A stretch of 64,000 nt of DNA from Aurantiochytrium sp. KH105 (GCA_003116975.1 BGKB01000136.1:62001-126000); one strand, 5' to 3'. Counted from the stretch's first letter, positions 20,401-28,298 are shown. Translations and numbers: made by a program. Notes: generated by a model not told the origin, from the sequence alone.

Positions 20401-23400
20401 CATACTGGCGCTGCAGCTGCAGATCTGAGCATCAGCTCAGGTGGCAACGTCAATGTCGAGGGTGTGTTTTTCAACACTAATGCAGTGACCATGTCAGGTG
20501 CGCTCACGAACTCCGCAGGCGACATCCTGCTCACATCGAGTGCTGCACAGGCAATCACGCATACTGGCGCTGCAGCTGCAGATTTGAGCATCAGCTCCGG
20601 CGGCAACGTTGACATCCAGGGTGTTCTTTTCAACGGAAATGCCATTTCGGCAGTGTCGACCCTGGACATGACTGCTGACTTGACGTTGAGCGCCGCTGCA
20701 GCGACAATTACGCACTCTGGAGCCACCTCACTCACCATTATCTCGTCGAGTGGCCCTGTCATCGTCGAGGGCGTAACAATGAGCTCTCAGGCACTCTCAG
20801 CCGTCACCGATGTAACGATGACTGGGGACCTGACGAACTCCGTAGGGGATATTCTGCTCACATCGAGTGCTGCACAGGCAATCACGCATACTGGCGCCGC
20901 AGCTGCAGATCTGAGCATCAGCTCGGGCGGCAACGTCAATGTTGAGGGCGTGCTTTTTAACGCGAACGCGGTGACCATGTCTGGTGCGCTCACGAATTCT
21001 GCTGGCGACATCCTGCTTACATCGAGTGCTGCGCAAGCAATCACGCATACTGGCGCTGCAGCTGCAGATCTGAGCATCAGCTCAGGTGGCAACGTCAATG
21101 TCGAGGGTGTGTTTTTCAACACTAATGCAGTGACCATGTCAGGTGCGCTCACGAACTCCGCAGGCGACATCCTGCTCACATCGAGTGCTGCACAGGCAAT
21201 CACGCATACTGGCGCTGCAGCTGCAGATCTGAGCATCAGCTCCGGCGGCAACGTTGACATCCAGGGTGTTCTCTTCAACGGAAATGCCATTTCGGCAGTG
21301 TCGACCCTGGCCATGACTGGTGACTTGACGTTGAGCGCCGCTGCAGCGACGATTACCCATTCTGGAGCCACCTCGCTCACGATTATCTCCTCGGGTGGCG
21401 CTGTCATCGTCGAGGGCGTAACAATGAGCTCCCAGGCACTCTCAGCCGTCACCGATGTGACGATGACTGGGGACCTGACGAACTCCGTAGGCGATATTCT
21501 GCTCACTTCGACGAGTGCACAAGCCATCACCCATAGTGGTGGTGCGGCCCAAGATCTCAGCATTAGCTCGAGCGGCAACGTTAACGTGGAGGGCGTGCTC
21601 TTCAATACAAACGCAGTATCCGCGGTATCTACCCTGGCCATGACTGGCGACTTGACCAACTCGGGCGGTGACATTGTGCTGAGTGCCAGCGCTGTCCAAG
21701 CCATCTCTCACGCGCATGCGAGTGAGCTGCAAATCTCCTCGGGCGGTGGTGTTGTGGTTGATTCGGTCACTATCGCAAGTCAGGCTATCTCTGCAGTCAC
21801 AACACTGGGGATGAGTGGCGATATGACCAACTCGGGCGGTGACATTGTGCTGAGTGCGAGTGCGGTCCAATCCATCTCTCACGCGCATGCGAGTGAGCTG
21901 CAAATCTCCTCAGGAGGTGGCGTTGTGGTTGATTCGGTCACTATTGCGAGCCAGGCTGTCTCTGGAGTCACAACGCTGGGGATGAGTGGGGACTTGACTA
22001 ACTCGGGCGGTAATGTTGTGCTGAGTGCGAGTGCGGTCCAATCCATCTCTCACGCACATGCGAGTGAGCTGCAAATCTCTTCAGGAGGTGGCGTTGTGGT
22101 CGACTCGGTCACCATTGCAAGTCAGGCTGTCTCTGCCATCACAACACTGGGGATGAGTGGCGACTTGACCAACTCGGGCGGTGGTATTGTTCTAAGTGCC
22201 AGTGCAGTTCAGGCCATCTCTCACGCGCACGCGAGTGAGTTGCAAATTTCCTCTGGCGGTGGCGTTGTGGTCGATTCGGTCACCATTGCGAGTCAGGCTG
22301 TCTCTGCAGTCACAACGCTGGGAATGAGTGGCGACTTGACCAACTCGGGTGGTGATATTGTGCTGGGTGCCAGCGCGGTTCAAGCTATCTCTCACGCGCA
22401 TGCGAGTGAGCTGCAAATCTCCTCAGGTGGTGGCGTTGTGGTTGATTCGGTCACCATTGCGAGCCAGGCTGTCTCTGCAGTCACGACGCTGGGAATGAGC
22501 GGCGACTTGACCAACTCGGGCGGCAATGTTGTGCTGAGTGCGAGTGCGGTCCAATCCATCTCTCACGCACATGCGAGTGAGCTACAAATCTCCTCGGGTG
22601 GTGGTGTTGTGGTCGACTCGGTCACCATTGCAAGTCAGGCTGTCTCTGCCATCACAACGCTGGGGATGAGTGGCGACTTGACCAACTCGGGCGGTGACAT
22701 TGTGCTGAGTGCCAGCGCGGTCCAAGCCATCTCTCACGCGCATGCGAGTGAGCTGCAAATCTCCTCGGGCGGTGGTGTTGTGGTTGATTCGGTCACTATC
22801 GCAAGTCAGGCTATCTCTGCAGTCACAACGCTGGGAATGAGTGGCGATCTTACAAATAGCGCGGGCAACATTGTCTTGGGATCTTCAAGCGCGCAGAGTA
22901 TTACTCATTCTGGCGGAGCTGGACAGGACTTGTCTATTAGCTCTGGCGGCAACGTAAACGTCCAGGGTGCTCTCTTCAACGGAAATGCTCTTTCAGCTGT
23001 GTCAACCCTCGCGATGACGGATGACCTCACCCTCAGCAAGGCAGCCGCATCAATCACCCACAGCGGTGGCACGTCGCTCACGATTTCGTCCGGATCTGAT
23101 GTCATTGTCAATGGCGTGACGATGAACAGCGGCGCCATCTCTGGCCTGACCACGCTGGCGACGAGTGATGATGTGACACTCAGCAAGGCAGTTGCCGCGA
23201 TCACTCATTCCGGCGCGACTTCTCTAACAATTGCTTCAACTTCTGGCACGGTCGCTGTGGAAGACGTAGTCTTCACGGGCCAGGCCATTTCCAATGTTGC
23301 CACCCTTAGTGTGGGCGGAAACCAAGTGATCGGTTCTCAACAGGCTGCTGTGGCGGATATCTCCACGACCTATGATCCTGGCGCAACAACGATCAGTTCG

Positions 23401-23547
23401 TTGACGTTCTCTGCAACACCGACACAAGCAGAGGTCGAAGCACTTCGCGATGAGTGCCAGAATCTCCGAGACTGGCTCAACGAAGCCATGACGCAAGTGA
23501 ACGACCTCCTCGCAAAGACGCGAACCCACGGTCTCATTGCTACCTAA
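14425..23547 (+). CDS. Giant secreted or surface fibre-like protein with EGF modules and beta-type repeats (3,040 aa)
   Basis: ATG 14425 opens a 3,040-codon frame. Residues 35-48 are hydrophobic, followed by 'ASASCPNDC', so a signal peptide probably ends near residue 53. EGF/tenascin-like Cys modules lie at about 54-84, 111-137, 140-206 (ending 'CPFGDDPDT') and 415-440. Residues about 450-930 hold beta-rich segments, including four units of a 'GGLAVAK..f.G' type and a run of 'GGI.V.AGG' motifs. Residues 934-1218 are five 57-aa units, about 1500-2360 four 215-aa higher-order units, and 2409-2807 seven 57-aa units. The core motifs are 'LTNS.G.I.LS', 'ITH.G' or 'ISHA', and 'ISSGG.V.V..V'. The C-terminus ends in a predicted helix ('LRDWLNEAMTQVNDLL') and 'HGLIAT'. 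There is no C-terminal membrane segment. The likely product is an extracellular filament, wall, scale or flagellar-hair component; the specific role is inference. Confidence 0.9.
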   Translation: MSNVKSHSQPSPRKLCNQSQSPVPRARPVVVARWTTLLLVIALILAHLNAASASCPNDCSKRGSCGAGDKCTCFTGWKGSADCSLRSCPTGPRWSGKPFDVSTAHTGAVECSNAGTCDRERGECDCFPGFTGDACQRVRCAKDCSDHGRCLKVSELALTYGSDSDQDGIGTAYTNWETNVNFACLCDRGFHGPNCEYGVCPFGDDPDTIPGFDAVLGAVTITGDAVTAIAVTTGGEGYNNPVITISGDGSGAVATAVADSDGAIVSVTISSGGSGYTAATATIVDEYQREYEFSITTGAASGSLGGTYALRFMGESVSFDADASALDDASMKAALESHGSFKTVTVSRGSVDANLGATYTVTVNEWESGNFNNLFSHDGNPDVSLFSCITSSVTGATTPSCTIATVTNTNIKEFRQCAGRGACVPETGVCNCFVGYGDSNCATKTNEIVLYDSRPTFLIENTGLAFVGSVLKLTSAKAAATDFKFIEALANDVAIFDVRGDGQVYVHSGGIVVEVGGIHVMDGGLLVDEGGADISSSVLTAPALTATAFGTPYTGSVILGTAQETAATTFNLLDLQASGSTSVFTVLGNGETVVKATTAATSSTIGSLKTAGGMAVAKQLYVGGIVVTEDTTEATDSTTASVMNAGGLAVAKSIFAGIDIVAEGTTTSSSVGTGSLRTLGGLSVALDSYLGGTITATDLTDATSSTAAAVMIQGGLAVAQKSFFGDLLTVENNGIYVDAGGILVNAGGVEVTAGGLTVVAGGADITGGANVKDGLIVETGGGVIKQDGASSTAISALAESTSFADTVLDVKAARASNAAFNLITAGVGETHVPGKTITSSGTYSGVADATFTVEVTAANTYQWYKDADPATTGVALHDSPALLAEGVYITFSATSGFVTGATWTIAVVAATDVVNSAVPSASSTVFLQLDGTGDLTLSTGDLLLTRSGVQIIDHADASELQISSGGGVVVDAVTINNQAVSAVTTLDMSDDLTNSGGDIILSDTAVQQITHADTSELQISSGGGVVVDDVTISDQAVSAVTTLDMSGHLTNSGGNIVLSDTAAQQITHADTSELQISSGGGVVVDDVTISDQAVSAVTTLDMSGHLTNSGGNIVLSNTAAQQITHADTSELQISSGGGVVVDAVTINDQAVSAVTTLDMSDDLTNSGGDIILSDTAVQQITHAHTSELQISSGGGVVVDDVTISDQAVSAVTSLGMSGDLTNTAGNILLQSSSTQSITHSGSGGQDLFISSGGNVDVESVRFNTNAVSEVSTLAMTNDLTMSADTASIIHSGATSLTITSQTGEVIIEGVTMTSQALDSVADLTMSGTFTNTGGNLLLSSSSAQAITHSGGAGQDLSISSAGNVNVEGVLFNTNAVTMSGALTNSAGNILLSSTSAQAITHTGGAGQDLSIGSNGNVNVEGVLFHTNAMSEVSTLAMTGDLTLSAAAATITHSGATSLTIISSSGPVVVEGVTMSSQALSDVTDITMTGDLTNSVGDILLTSGSAQSISHTGAGGADLSISSGGNVDIEGVLFNTDAVTMSGDLTNSAGDILLTSSAAQAITHTGAAAADLSISSGGNVNVEGVLFNTNAVTMSGALTNSAGDILLTSSAAQAITHTGAAAADLSISSGGNVDIQGVLFNGNAMSAVSTLAMTGDLTLSAAAATITHSGATSLTIISTSGPVIVEGVTMSSQALSAVTDVTMTGDLTNSVGDILLTSSAAQAITHTGAAAADLSISSGGNVDIEGVLFNTDAVTMSGDLTNSAGDILLTSSAAQAITHTGAAAADLSISSGGNVNVEGVLFNTNAVTMSGALTNSAGDILLTSSAAQAITHTGAAAADLSISSGGNVDIQGVLFNGNAMSEVSTLAMTGDLTLSAAAATITHSGATSLTIISTSGPVIVEGVTMSSQALSAVTDVTMTGDLTNSVGDILLTSSAAQAITHTGAAAADLSISSGGNVNVEGVLFNANAVTMSGALTNSAGDILLTSSAAQAITHTGAAAADLSISSGGNVNVEGVFFNTNAVTMSGALTNSAGDILLTSSAAQAITHTGAAAADLSISSGGNVDIQGVLFNGNAISAVSTLDMTADLTLSAAAATITHSGATSLTIISSSGPVIVEGVTMSSQALSAVTDVTMTGDLTNSVGDILLTSSAAQAITHTGAAAADLSISSGGNVNVEGVLFNANAVTMSGALTNSAGDILLTSSAAQAITHTGAAAADLSISSGGNVNVEGVFFNTNAVTMSGALTNSAGDILLTSSAAQAITHTGAAAADLSISSGGNVDIQGVLFNGNAISAVSTLAMTGDLTLSAAAATITHSGATSLTIISSGGAVIVEGVTMSSQALSAVTDVTMTGDLTNSVGDILLTSTSAQAITHSGGAAQDLSISSSGNVNVEGVLFNTNAVSAVSTLAMTGDLTNSGGDIVLSASAVQAISHAHASELQISSGGGVVVDSVTIASQAISAVTTLGMSGDMTNSGGDIVLSASAVQSISHAHASELQISSGGGVVVDSVTIASQAVSGVTTLGMSGDLTNSGGNVVLSASAVQSISHAHASELQISSGGGVVVDSVTIASQAVSAITTLGMSGDLTNSGGGIVLSASAVQAISHAHASELQISSGGGVVVDSVTIASQAVSAVTTLGMSGDLTNSGGDIVLGASAVQAISHAHASELQISSGGGVVVDSVTIASQAVSAVTTLGMSGDLTNSGGNVVLSASAVQSISHAHASELQISSGGGVVVDSVTIASQAVSAITTLGMSGDLTNSGGDIVLSASAVQAISHAHASELQISSGGGVVVDSVTIASQAISAVTTLGMSGDLTNSAGNIVLGSSSAQSITHSGGAGQDLSISSGGNVNVQGALFNGNALSAVSTLAMTDDLTLSKAAASITHSGGTSLTISSGSDVIVNGVTMNSGAISGLTTLATSDDVTLSKAVAAITHSGATSLTIASTSGTVAVEDVVFTGQAISNVATLSVGGNQVIGSQQAAVADISTTYDPGATTISSLTFSATPTQAEVEALRDECQNLRDWLNEAMTQVNDLLAKTRTHGLIAT
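17224..18078 (+). repeat. Coding tandem repeat: five 171-bp (57-aa) units
   Basis: Unit starts at 17224, 17395, 17566, 17737 and 17908 are exactly 171 bp apart. Each encodes 'LTNSGG.I.LSDTA.QQITH', then 'SELQISSGGGVVVD', then 'QAVSAVTTLDMS', with a few substitutions. Confidence 0.95.
18921..21500 (+). repeat. Higher-order coding repeat: four 645-bp (215-aa) units
   Basis: The landmark GCTCACATCG, or its close variant, occurs at 18921, 19566, 20211, 20856 and 21501, exactly 645 bp apart. Each copy comprises beta units of 53, 53, 59 and 50 residues ('ITHTGAAAADLSISSGGNV' and 'ITHSGATSLTIIS' types). Long stretches of the middle copies are identical at DNA level, including third codon positions, so they were recently duplicated or homogenised. 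Confidence 0.95.
21649..22845 (+). repeat. Coding tandem repeat: seven 171-bp (57-aa) units
   Basis: Seven units at a 171-bp period encode 'LTNSGG.IVLSASAVQ.ISH', 'AHASELQISSGGGVVVD' and 'SVTIASQA'. They are the same length and layout as the array at 17224 but a distinct sequence subtype. Confidence 0.95.
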
Positions 23548-24412
23548 AACGAACAGAGACGATTCTATGTATCAGTTTTAACGCATTTTTCACTTTCCCT
23601 TTCACTTTCCTGCCATTCCTATGCTTGTCAAAAGGGCTTTTTTAATCCGGTAGCCAGCCAGCCACCAGCCTGAGCCAGTTTGCCTGACTGTGAGTAACCC
23701 GTGTCGCGACCTTCCTCTCTTTGAGGCCACTGAATGGCATCTTCCTCTCTTTTATTTTTTCCTTTCTTATTTTCCCTCTCCCTTGCTTGCCAGTGCTTTT
23801 GCATATCAAATTTTGATCCGTTGCGGCGCCGCACCTCCCCAGCCATGCATGCCATGGGGTGGCGCGTGGCTTGTCAATACACTTCACTTGTACCAGATTA
23901 TCGAATTTGGTAGCTCGCACAGACGCCATCAGTTCGCGCCGAAACGAAGGTGTCGCCAAGCTTACCCGCAAGCGTGTAAGATGAGGCAAGCAGACTAAGA
24001 TCAGGTCTTGTTTTGTAGCTCCGCCGGCGCGGCATTCTGCAAATCTCGTGCGAGGCTGGCTGGTTCGCTTGCCACGCCACGCTCGGTACGAAGTTAGCCA
24101 CGGATTGCCTGGCCTGCTTGCTTGCGCGAGGTCAGAGAGTTCACGAAGTTCGGCCTGGTGGTGATTGCCCTCAATCCGATTGGAGACGAAAATTCCAGAG
24201 TCAGTCCGCGCTGCATGCGTGCGTGCACACGAATCATTGTCCGCAGAGTCGATTGTCTCATTGTCAGCGCGCGGGAAGTTGGCCACGACGCCCTTTACGT
24301 CGACGATCAGACTTTACACCAACGAAAGCTTGCTTAACGATTTCCATCAATTGAAATCGACGTTATTCGACCAGCAGCAACACGCATTTAAGGAGAAGTT
24401 GCGTTTCAGCCA
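23548..24412. other. Intergenic between the giant surface protein and the Gln-rich gene
   Basis: No gene is supported in these 865 bp. Pyrimidine-rich stretches lie at about 23585-23640 and 23730-23790. Short open frames occur on both strands, none with a recognisable motif. Confidence 0.6.
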
Positions 24413-26458
24413 ATGTACTCCAGTCCGAGCTCAAGGTTTTTTTCTCATCCTGCCGAGTATTTGGAGAGACCTCAGGAGACAATACCGAGACAGCAGCAGC
24501 CACTTCCATACTCGACGCAACAATTTTATTCGACTCAACAGCAATCAAGAGGTCGATGGGAACCACGCTTGAGCTATGATACTTATCATCAGGCATGGCA
24601 GCAGCAGCAGCAACAGCAGCCACCGCAGCAACAACAATGGAGCCAGCAGCAGCAGTATCATCGACAGCAGCAGCAGCAGCAGCAGCCACCGCAGCAGCAA
24701 CATTTTCAACAACAGCACCAGTATCAGCACCAGTACCAGCACCAGCACCAGCACCAGCACCAGTACCAGCACCAGCAGTCATGGGATCATCAGCAACAAT
24801 GGCAACAAAGACAAGAAGAGCAAAGGCGTCAGCAACAATGGCAGATGCAGCAGCGGCAGCAGCAGCAGCTGTGGCAGCAGCAGCAGCATCAGCAGCAACA
24901 GCAGCAGCAGAGACAACAGCAACAGCAGCAGCAGAGACAACAGCAACAGCAGCAGAAAGAGCAGCAACGACGACAACAAGAACAAAAAGAACAACAGCAA
25001 CTGCAATACCAAATACAGCAGGAGCGAAAGTCGTTGTCCAAACAACAGCAACCGAGAAAACAGCAACCAACACAGGAGTCAAGAGTCCCGCTGCAAAAAA
25101 AACAGCAGCAAGATAAGATCCTCCTGCAACACCAGCATAGCAAAGAACTTCGGCGTGAGAAGACGCAAAAGTATGAATACTACGAGCGACGCCGCTGGGA
25201 AGAAGAGGCCAAAGCCAGAGCAAACATTGTGGCTACCTCGGCAATTCGTTTAGAGTCCTCTGGCTCGCGCTCCAAGAAGTTGTCTTCAAGCAGCAAGAAC
25301 CAATGCCAGCAGGAGTCATCAGATGAACCAAAGTGGGCCATTCCCACATGTGAATCTCCAGCGTATGCGAGCGACTGTAGCGATGATGACGATGATGACG
25401 ATGACGACGACGAATACGATGCGTATAACGCAAACGATGAAAGAGAAACCAAGTCGCGTCATGAAAACACAGATGATCGTTACCTCCGCGGCATAGTCAC
25501 CAAGCAACCGCGCGCGCCGACACCTCCACGCGCGAGGCCATATGTACGTCCGCCAACGCCACCCCGGGCTTCAACGCCTCCTCGCGGCTACCAGAGACCT
25601 TCTTCTCCGCATAGGCGGCCCAGCAGCGAATCGCTTCCGTCTCCTCAGCTGAGACCTCGAGCGCCAACTCCGCCTCAACTGAGACCTCGAGCGCCAACTC
25701 CACCTCGTCAAAGGCTCGGGTCAAAGGAGTTTCGGTATGAAGAGGATCTTGGCCCGCAACGTCGGCACTCCATGAATGCTTCGTACCTGCGCGAGCAATT
25801 TCAACAAAGTCCCAGACGCGCGAGTGCTGGTAGCTTTAATGACAGTACGAAGGTAAGCAGTAGCGCGTCGACGCGGCGGCTTCGTTGGCGGGATCACATG
25901 CTTGAAGACGTTGCCCTCTTCTCCAAGACCGATCCTCCTAACAAGGTCAAGACCTTGGTCGAGAAGAAAGCCAGGTCTCCTTCTCATAGCGGCAAGGAAG
26001 GACTCGTCGACCGAGATGCGCAGTCTTCAGACCATGTCGGCGACTTGAAAACGAATCGAGGCGTCGGCATCATGTCTGGGGGATCCAGCGAGAAGGCTGG
26101 TGGTGGAGCGGTTGGAGACATCGTTCCATCCCAGCAGTTGAACCTTAGTGCATTGTCTGGCGCCAGCACTGCTCAGCTCGCACAAAACCTCGTTCCGATA
26201 TTGCGCACGGGAAAACTGACCTCGGACGCAAAGAAATTATGGGCGAACGTTTCCGTATCGCGTTTGCTCGGCCTTCGGAAGCGCGGCGACCCCAACCATC
26301 GTGGTCGCTTCAAGGCCAACACCATCGTTGGAAAGAACACCATCAATAACAGCGGCCATTGGCGCACCGTCGAGGTTACGAACATGCTTTGGATGCATCA
26401 CACGGGCTACATGGACTCTCATCGCCCGGCCTCTCTGCCCTCCTGGCCAAAGTACTAG
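24413..26458 (+). CDS. Glutamine-rich low-complexity protein with conserved-looking C-terminus (681 aa)
   Basis: ATG 24413 is the first ATG of the frame. Residues about 30-240 are dominated by Gln (CAG and CAA mixed) with Pro, Tyr and His-Gln-Tyr repeats. Residues about 240-285 form a charged helix ('KYEYYERRRWEEEAKARAN'). An Asp tract lies at about 323-333. Residues about 363-440 carry repeated Thr-Pro-Pro-Arg motifs ('RAPTPPRARPYVRPPTPPRA'), typical proline-directed kinase or SH3/WW-type targets. The C-terminal 60 residues ('VSRLLGLRKRGDPNHRGRF', then 'WRTVEVTNMLWMHHTGYM') look globular and are the best region for a homology search. Mixed CAA/CAG use argues that the Gln tract is maintained as protein rather than as a simple triplet expansion. 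Function unknown; a disordered, condensate-forming or RNA-associated protein is possible. Confidence 0.75.
   Translation: MYSSPSSRFFSHPAEYLERPQETIPRQQQPLPYSTQQFYSTQQQSRGRWEPRLSYDTYHQAWQQQQQQQPPQQQQWSQQQQYHRQQQQQQQPPQQQHFQQQHQYQHQYQHQHQHQHQYQHQQSWDHQQQWQQRQEEQRRQQQWQMQQRQQQQLWQQQQHQQQQQQQRQQQQQQQRQQQQQQKEQQRRQQEQKEQQQLQYQIQQERKSLSKQQQPRKQQPTQESRVPLQKKQQQDKILLQHQHSKELRREKTQKYEYYERRRWEEEAKARANIVATSAIRLESSGSRSKKLSSSSKNQCQQESSDEPKWAIPTCESPAYASDCSDDDDDDDDDDEYDAYNANDERETKSRHENTDDRYLRGIVTKQPRAPTPPRARPYVRPPTPPRASTPPRGYQRPSSPHRRPSSESLPSPQLRPRAPTPPQLRPRAPTPPRQRLGSKEFRYEEDLGPQRRHSMNASYLREQFQQSPRRASAGSFNDSTKVSSSASTRRLRWRDHMLEDVALFSKTDPPNKVKTLVEKKARSPSHSGKEGLVDRDAQSSDHVGDLKTNRGVGIMSGGSSEKAGGGAVGDIVPSQQLNLSALSGASTAQLAQNLVPILRTGKLTSDAKKLWANVSVSRLLGLRKRGDPNHRGRFKANTIVGKNTINNSGHWRTVEVTNMLWMHHTGYMDSHRPASLPSWPKY
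24598..24975 (+). repeat. CAG/CAA-rich tract encoding poly-Gln
   Basis: Nearly continuous CAG/CAA codons with CCG/CCA and CAC/TAC interruptions, in frame with the gene at 24413. The CAC-CAG-TAC-CAG block at about 24715-24776 is a local 12-18-bp tandem repeat. Confidence 0.9.
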
Positions 26459-26758
26459 AACGTAATTCCTTTTGTATAGAACTGAAGCCATTGTTTCGAA
26501 GAACTTTGCAGCTGAGTTGAGTGGATCCACCTGAGCTTTTTCGCGTCTTGTTGTTTTCGTCGTGTGCGTCAATGGCCCTTGTTACAGGCTTCATCAACGT
26601 TATCTCTGATTCAAGTCTGTGAACTCCCTACGACGAATGGAAGAACTTTTTTTTTCATGGCAGAACTTCGTTTTGATCGTCAGCGCCCGCGCGAGACAAA
26701 CCCGCAACATTCATTCAGTACTTTGTGGCTGGGCCGCGTCGCCGCCCGGACACGAAGC

Positions 26759-27343
26759 ATGGGCTCGCAGAAAGGCGGCAGCAGTGGCGCCGGCGCGGGC
26801 GGCGCAAAGGGCCCGTCTGTGCTGGAGTTGGACATCAAGGAGCTGGAAAACGCGATCGAGCACCTCGAAAGATCCAACACCGAGCTCGCAGCCTTTCTCG
26901 AGGAGGAGGGGCCAGACCAAGACCTGAGCCAGGCCGTTGAGGAGAATCTGGCAGCAATCGAGATCAAACGAGGGCGACTTGCCAAGCTCAAGGACCTACT
27001 TGAAGAAGCACAAGGGGTCGGCAGCGATACGAAAGCATCCGTTTTCGACGCGGAAAACCTTCAACCTTCCACTCTCCCTGCCGAGTCAGCCATTGGAGAT
27101 GGTGCTGGCAAAACACCCGTAGAACTCAGGCACGAAGCTCCACAAGCTTCTGCAATACCCAGTGACGCCACGCCACCTCCACCGCATGAGCCAGCCGCGC
27201 CACAAGAAAAAGAAGAAGAGCTCTCGCCGCCAGCGGATCCTGCCAAGACGGCAGAAGAAAAGGCAAAGCCCAACGTTGCACCAAGCGCTGGGGCTGAAGA
27301 GAGAACATCAAAGCCAACAACGCATCCAGGTCTTATCCTTTGA
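26759..27343 (+). CDS. Small coiled-coil protein with acidic/proline-rich tail (194 aa)
   Basis: The frame is open from GTG 26564, and another ATG lies at 26657, but I choose ATG 26759 because the conserved-looking part starts after a Gly/Ser-rich leader there ('MGSQKGGSSGAGAGGAKG'). Residues about 20-85 form a helical hairpin ('ELENAIEHLERSNTELAAFL', then 'AVEENLAAIEIKRGRLAKLK'), a pattern I associate with small eukaryotic coiled-coil proteins without being able to name the family. The remainder is Pro/Glu/Ala-rich and probably disordered. It runs tail-to-tail with the coiled-coil gene on the other strand (103 bp apart). Confidence 0.65.
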   Translation: MGSQKGGSSGAGAGGAKGPSVLELDIKELENAIEHLERSNTELAAFLEEEGPDQDLSQAVEENLAAIEIKRGRLAKLKDLLEEAQGVGSDTKASVFDAENLQPSTLPAESAIGDGAGKTPVELRHEAPQASAIPSDATPPPPHEPAAPQEKEEELSPPADPAKTAEEKAKPNVAPSAGAEERTSKPTTHPGLIL

Positions 27344-27446
27344 AAGTAAGTAAAGTAATGCCAAGAGTGCCGGTGCGCTCGGTGCGTTCGTTGAATTATA
27401 ATACCAGCAATATACAGTTCATCTCGTACTCGGGTGCTCGCGATAC

Positions 27447-28298
27447 CTAGTAGTCTTCGTCCTCGTTCGATGGCTCAGTGGTTGTGACAGGTATTAAAAG
27501 GGCCTCGTCCAGACGCCGTATAAGCCGACGAGCATCCTGAGCTTGATTTTCCTTTTGCTGAATCAGCGCCGTGAGTCGGTCGCTGTCCTCGCCTGTGGCG
27601 CGGAGCTCAAGCACGAGACCGTCCATGCGCTCTGAGGCAGCCGAGAGCGCAGCGCGCGTGCTGTACAGCGCCGTTAGCTCTTTTGCAAGACGTGCGCCGA
27701 CCTCGTCAAAGTCCACGACGCTGCGTTGGCAGACCGTCTTGAGCGCATTTACTTCGTCGATGACACTGGAGTCATCGTCGCTCGCAGCCTTTTGACGCAA
27801 GAGCCGGTTCCACACCCGCTCGAGCTCGACGTTGGCGACAAGTACTTTGCGACACGAGTCGAGCAGCGCATCCACCTTTCCTGCGCGCTTGTCAAGCTTG
27901 GTCCAAAGCTCAAAGTCTGCACCTTTTTGTCGCGGGAATATGCTCAGATCTACACCAAGCTTGTCGCGAAAGCTCTTACGACCTTCGCTTCCATGCTCGT
28001 GCTCGTCACGACTCTGGTCCTGTTCTTGGTCTTGCGTTCGCTGGTCCTGGCCCTGCTGCTGGGGCTGCTGCACGAAATTGTCCTGGCCCTGGTCCTGGTC
28101 CTGGTCTCGACGAAGTTGCGGCCTCGGCTCCGCAGAGCTCTGCGTGGCAGCCGTCGCCGCCGGCGACCCGCACGCCTGCTCGTGCAGCTTGTCCAGCTGC
28201 GAGGCCGGGCTCGCGCCTTCGCAGAGGCCCCCGCTCAGGGCCCCCACGCGCGCGCGCAGCGCCGCGAGCAGCGGCCCGCGCCGCGCGCCCGCCTCCAT
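27447..28298 (-). CDS. Coiled-coil protein with Gln/Asp-rich linker (283 aa)
   Basis: ATG 28298 starts a 283-codon frame. An Ala/Arg-rich N-terminus is followed by a Gln/Asp repeat tract (residues about 64-97, 'RDQDQDQGQDN') and then a helical domain from about residue 110. This contains 'LGVDLSIFPRQKGADFELW' and long amphipathic helices to the end ('LTALIQQKENQAQDARRLI'), closing 'NEDEDY'. The glutamine/aspartate tract is encoded by a CCTGGT-type repeat visible on the plus strand at 28010-28120. I do not recognise the family. It is divergent from PUS3, 292 bp between ATGs. Confidence 0.65.
   Translation of the reverse strand: MEAGARRGPLLAALRARVGALSGGLCEGASPASQLDKLHEQACGSPAATAATQSSAEPRPQLRRDQDQDQGQDNFVQQPQQQGQDQRTQDQEQDQSRDEHEHGSEGRKSFRDKLGVDLSIFPRQKGADFELWTKLDKRAGKVDALLDSCRKVLVANVELERVWNRLLRQKAASDDDSSVIDEVNALKTVCQRSVVDFDEVGARLAKELTALYSTRAALSAASERMDGLVLELRATGEDSDRLTALIQQKENQAQDARRLIRRLDEALLIPVTTTEPSNEDEDY

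Noticed and set aside
18696-20762. 688-codon minus-strand frame, and a second of 305 codons at 20787-21704
   Set aside because: Antisense shadows of the repeated coding sequence; being periodic, a stop-free antisense frame is automatically repeated. The plus strand has the signal peptide, EGF modules and continuity.
17224-22845. CRISPR-like or satellite repeat array
   Set aside because: Repeats are continuous, in frame and coding, without spacers, in a eukaryotic gene.
24363-25223. 286-codon minus-strand Ala/Val-rich frame opposite the Gln tract
   Set aside because: Direct antisense of CAG/CAA repeats.
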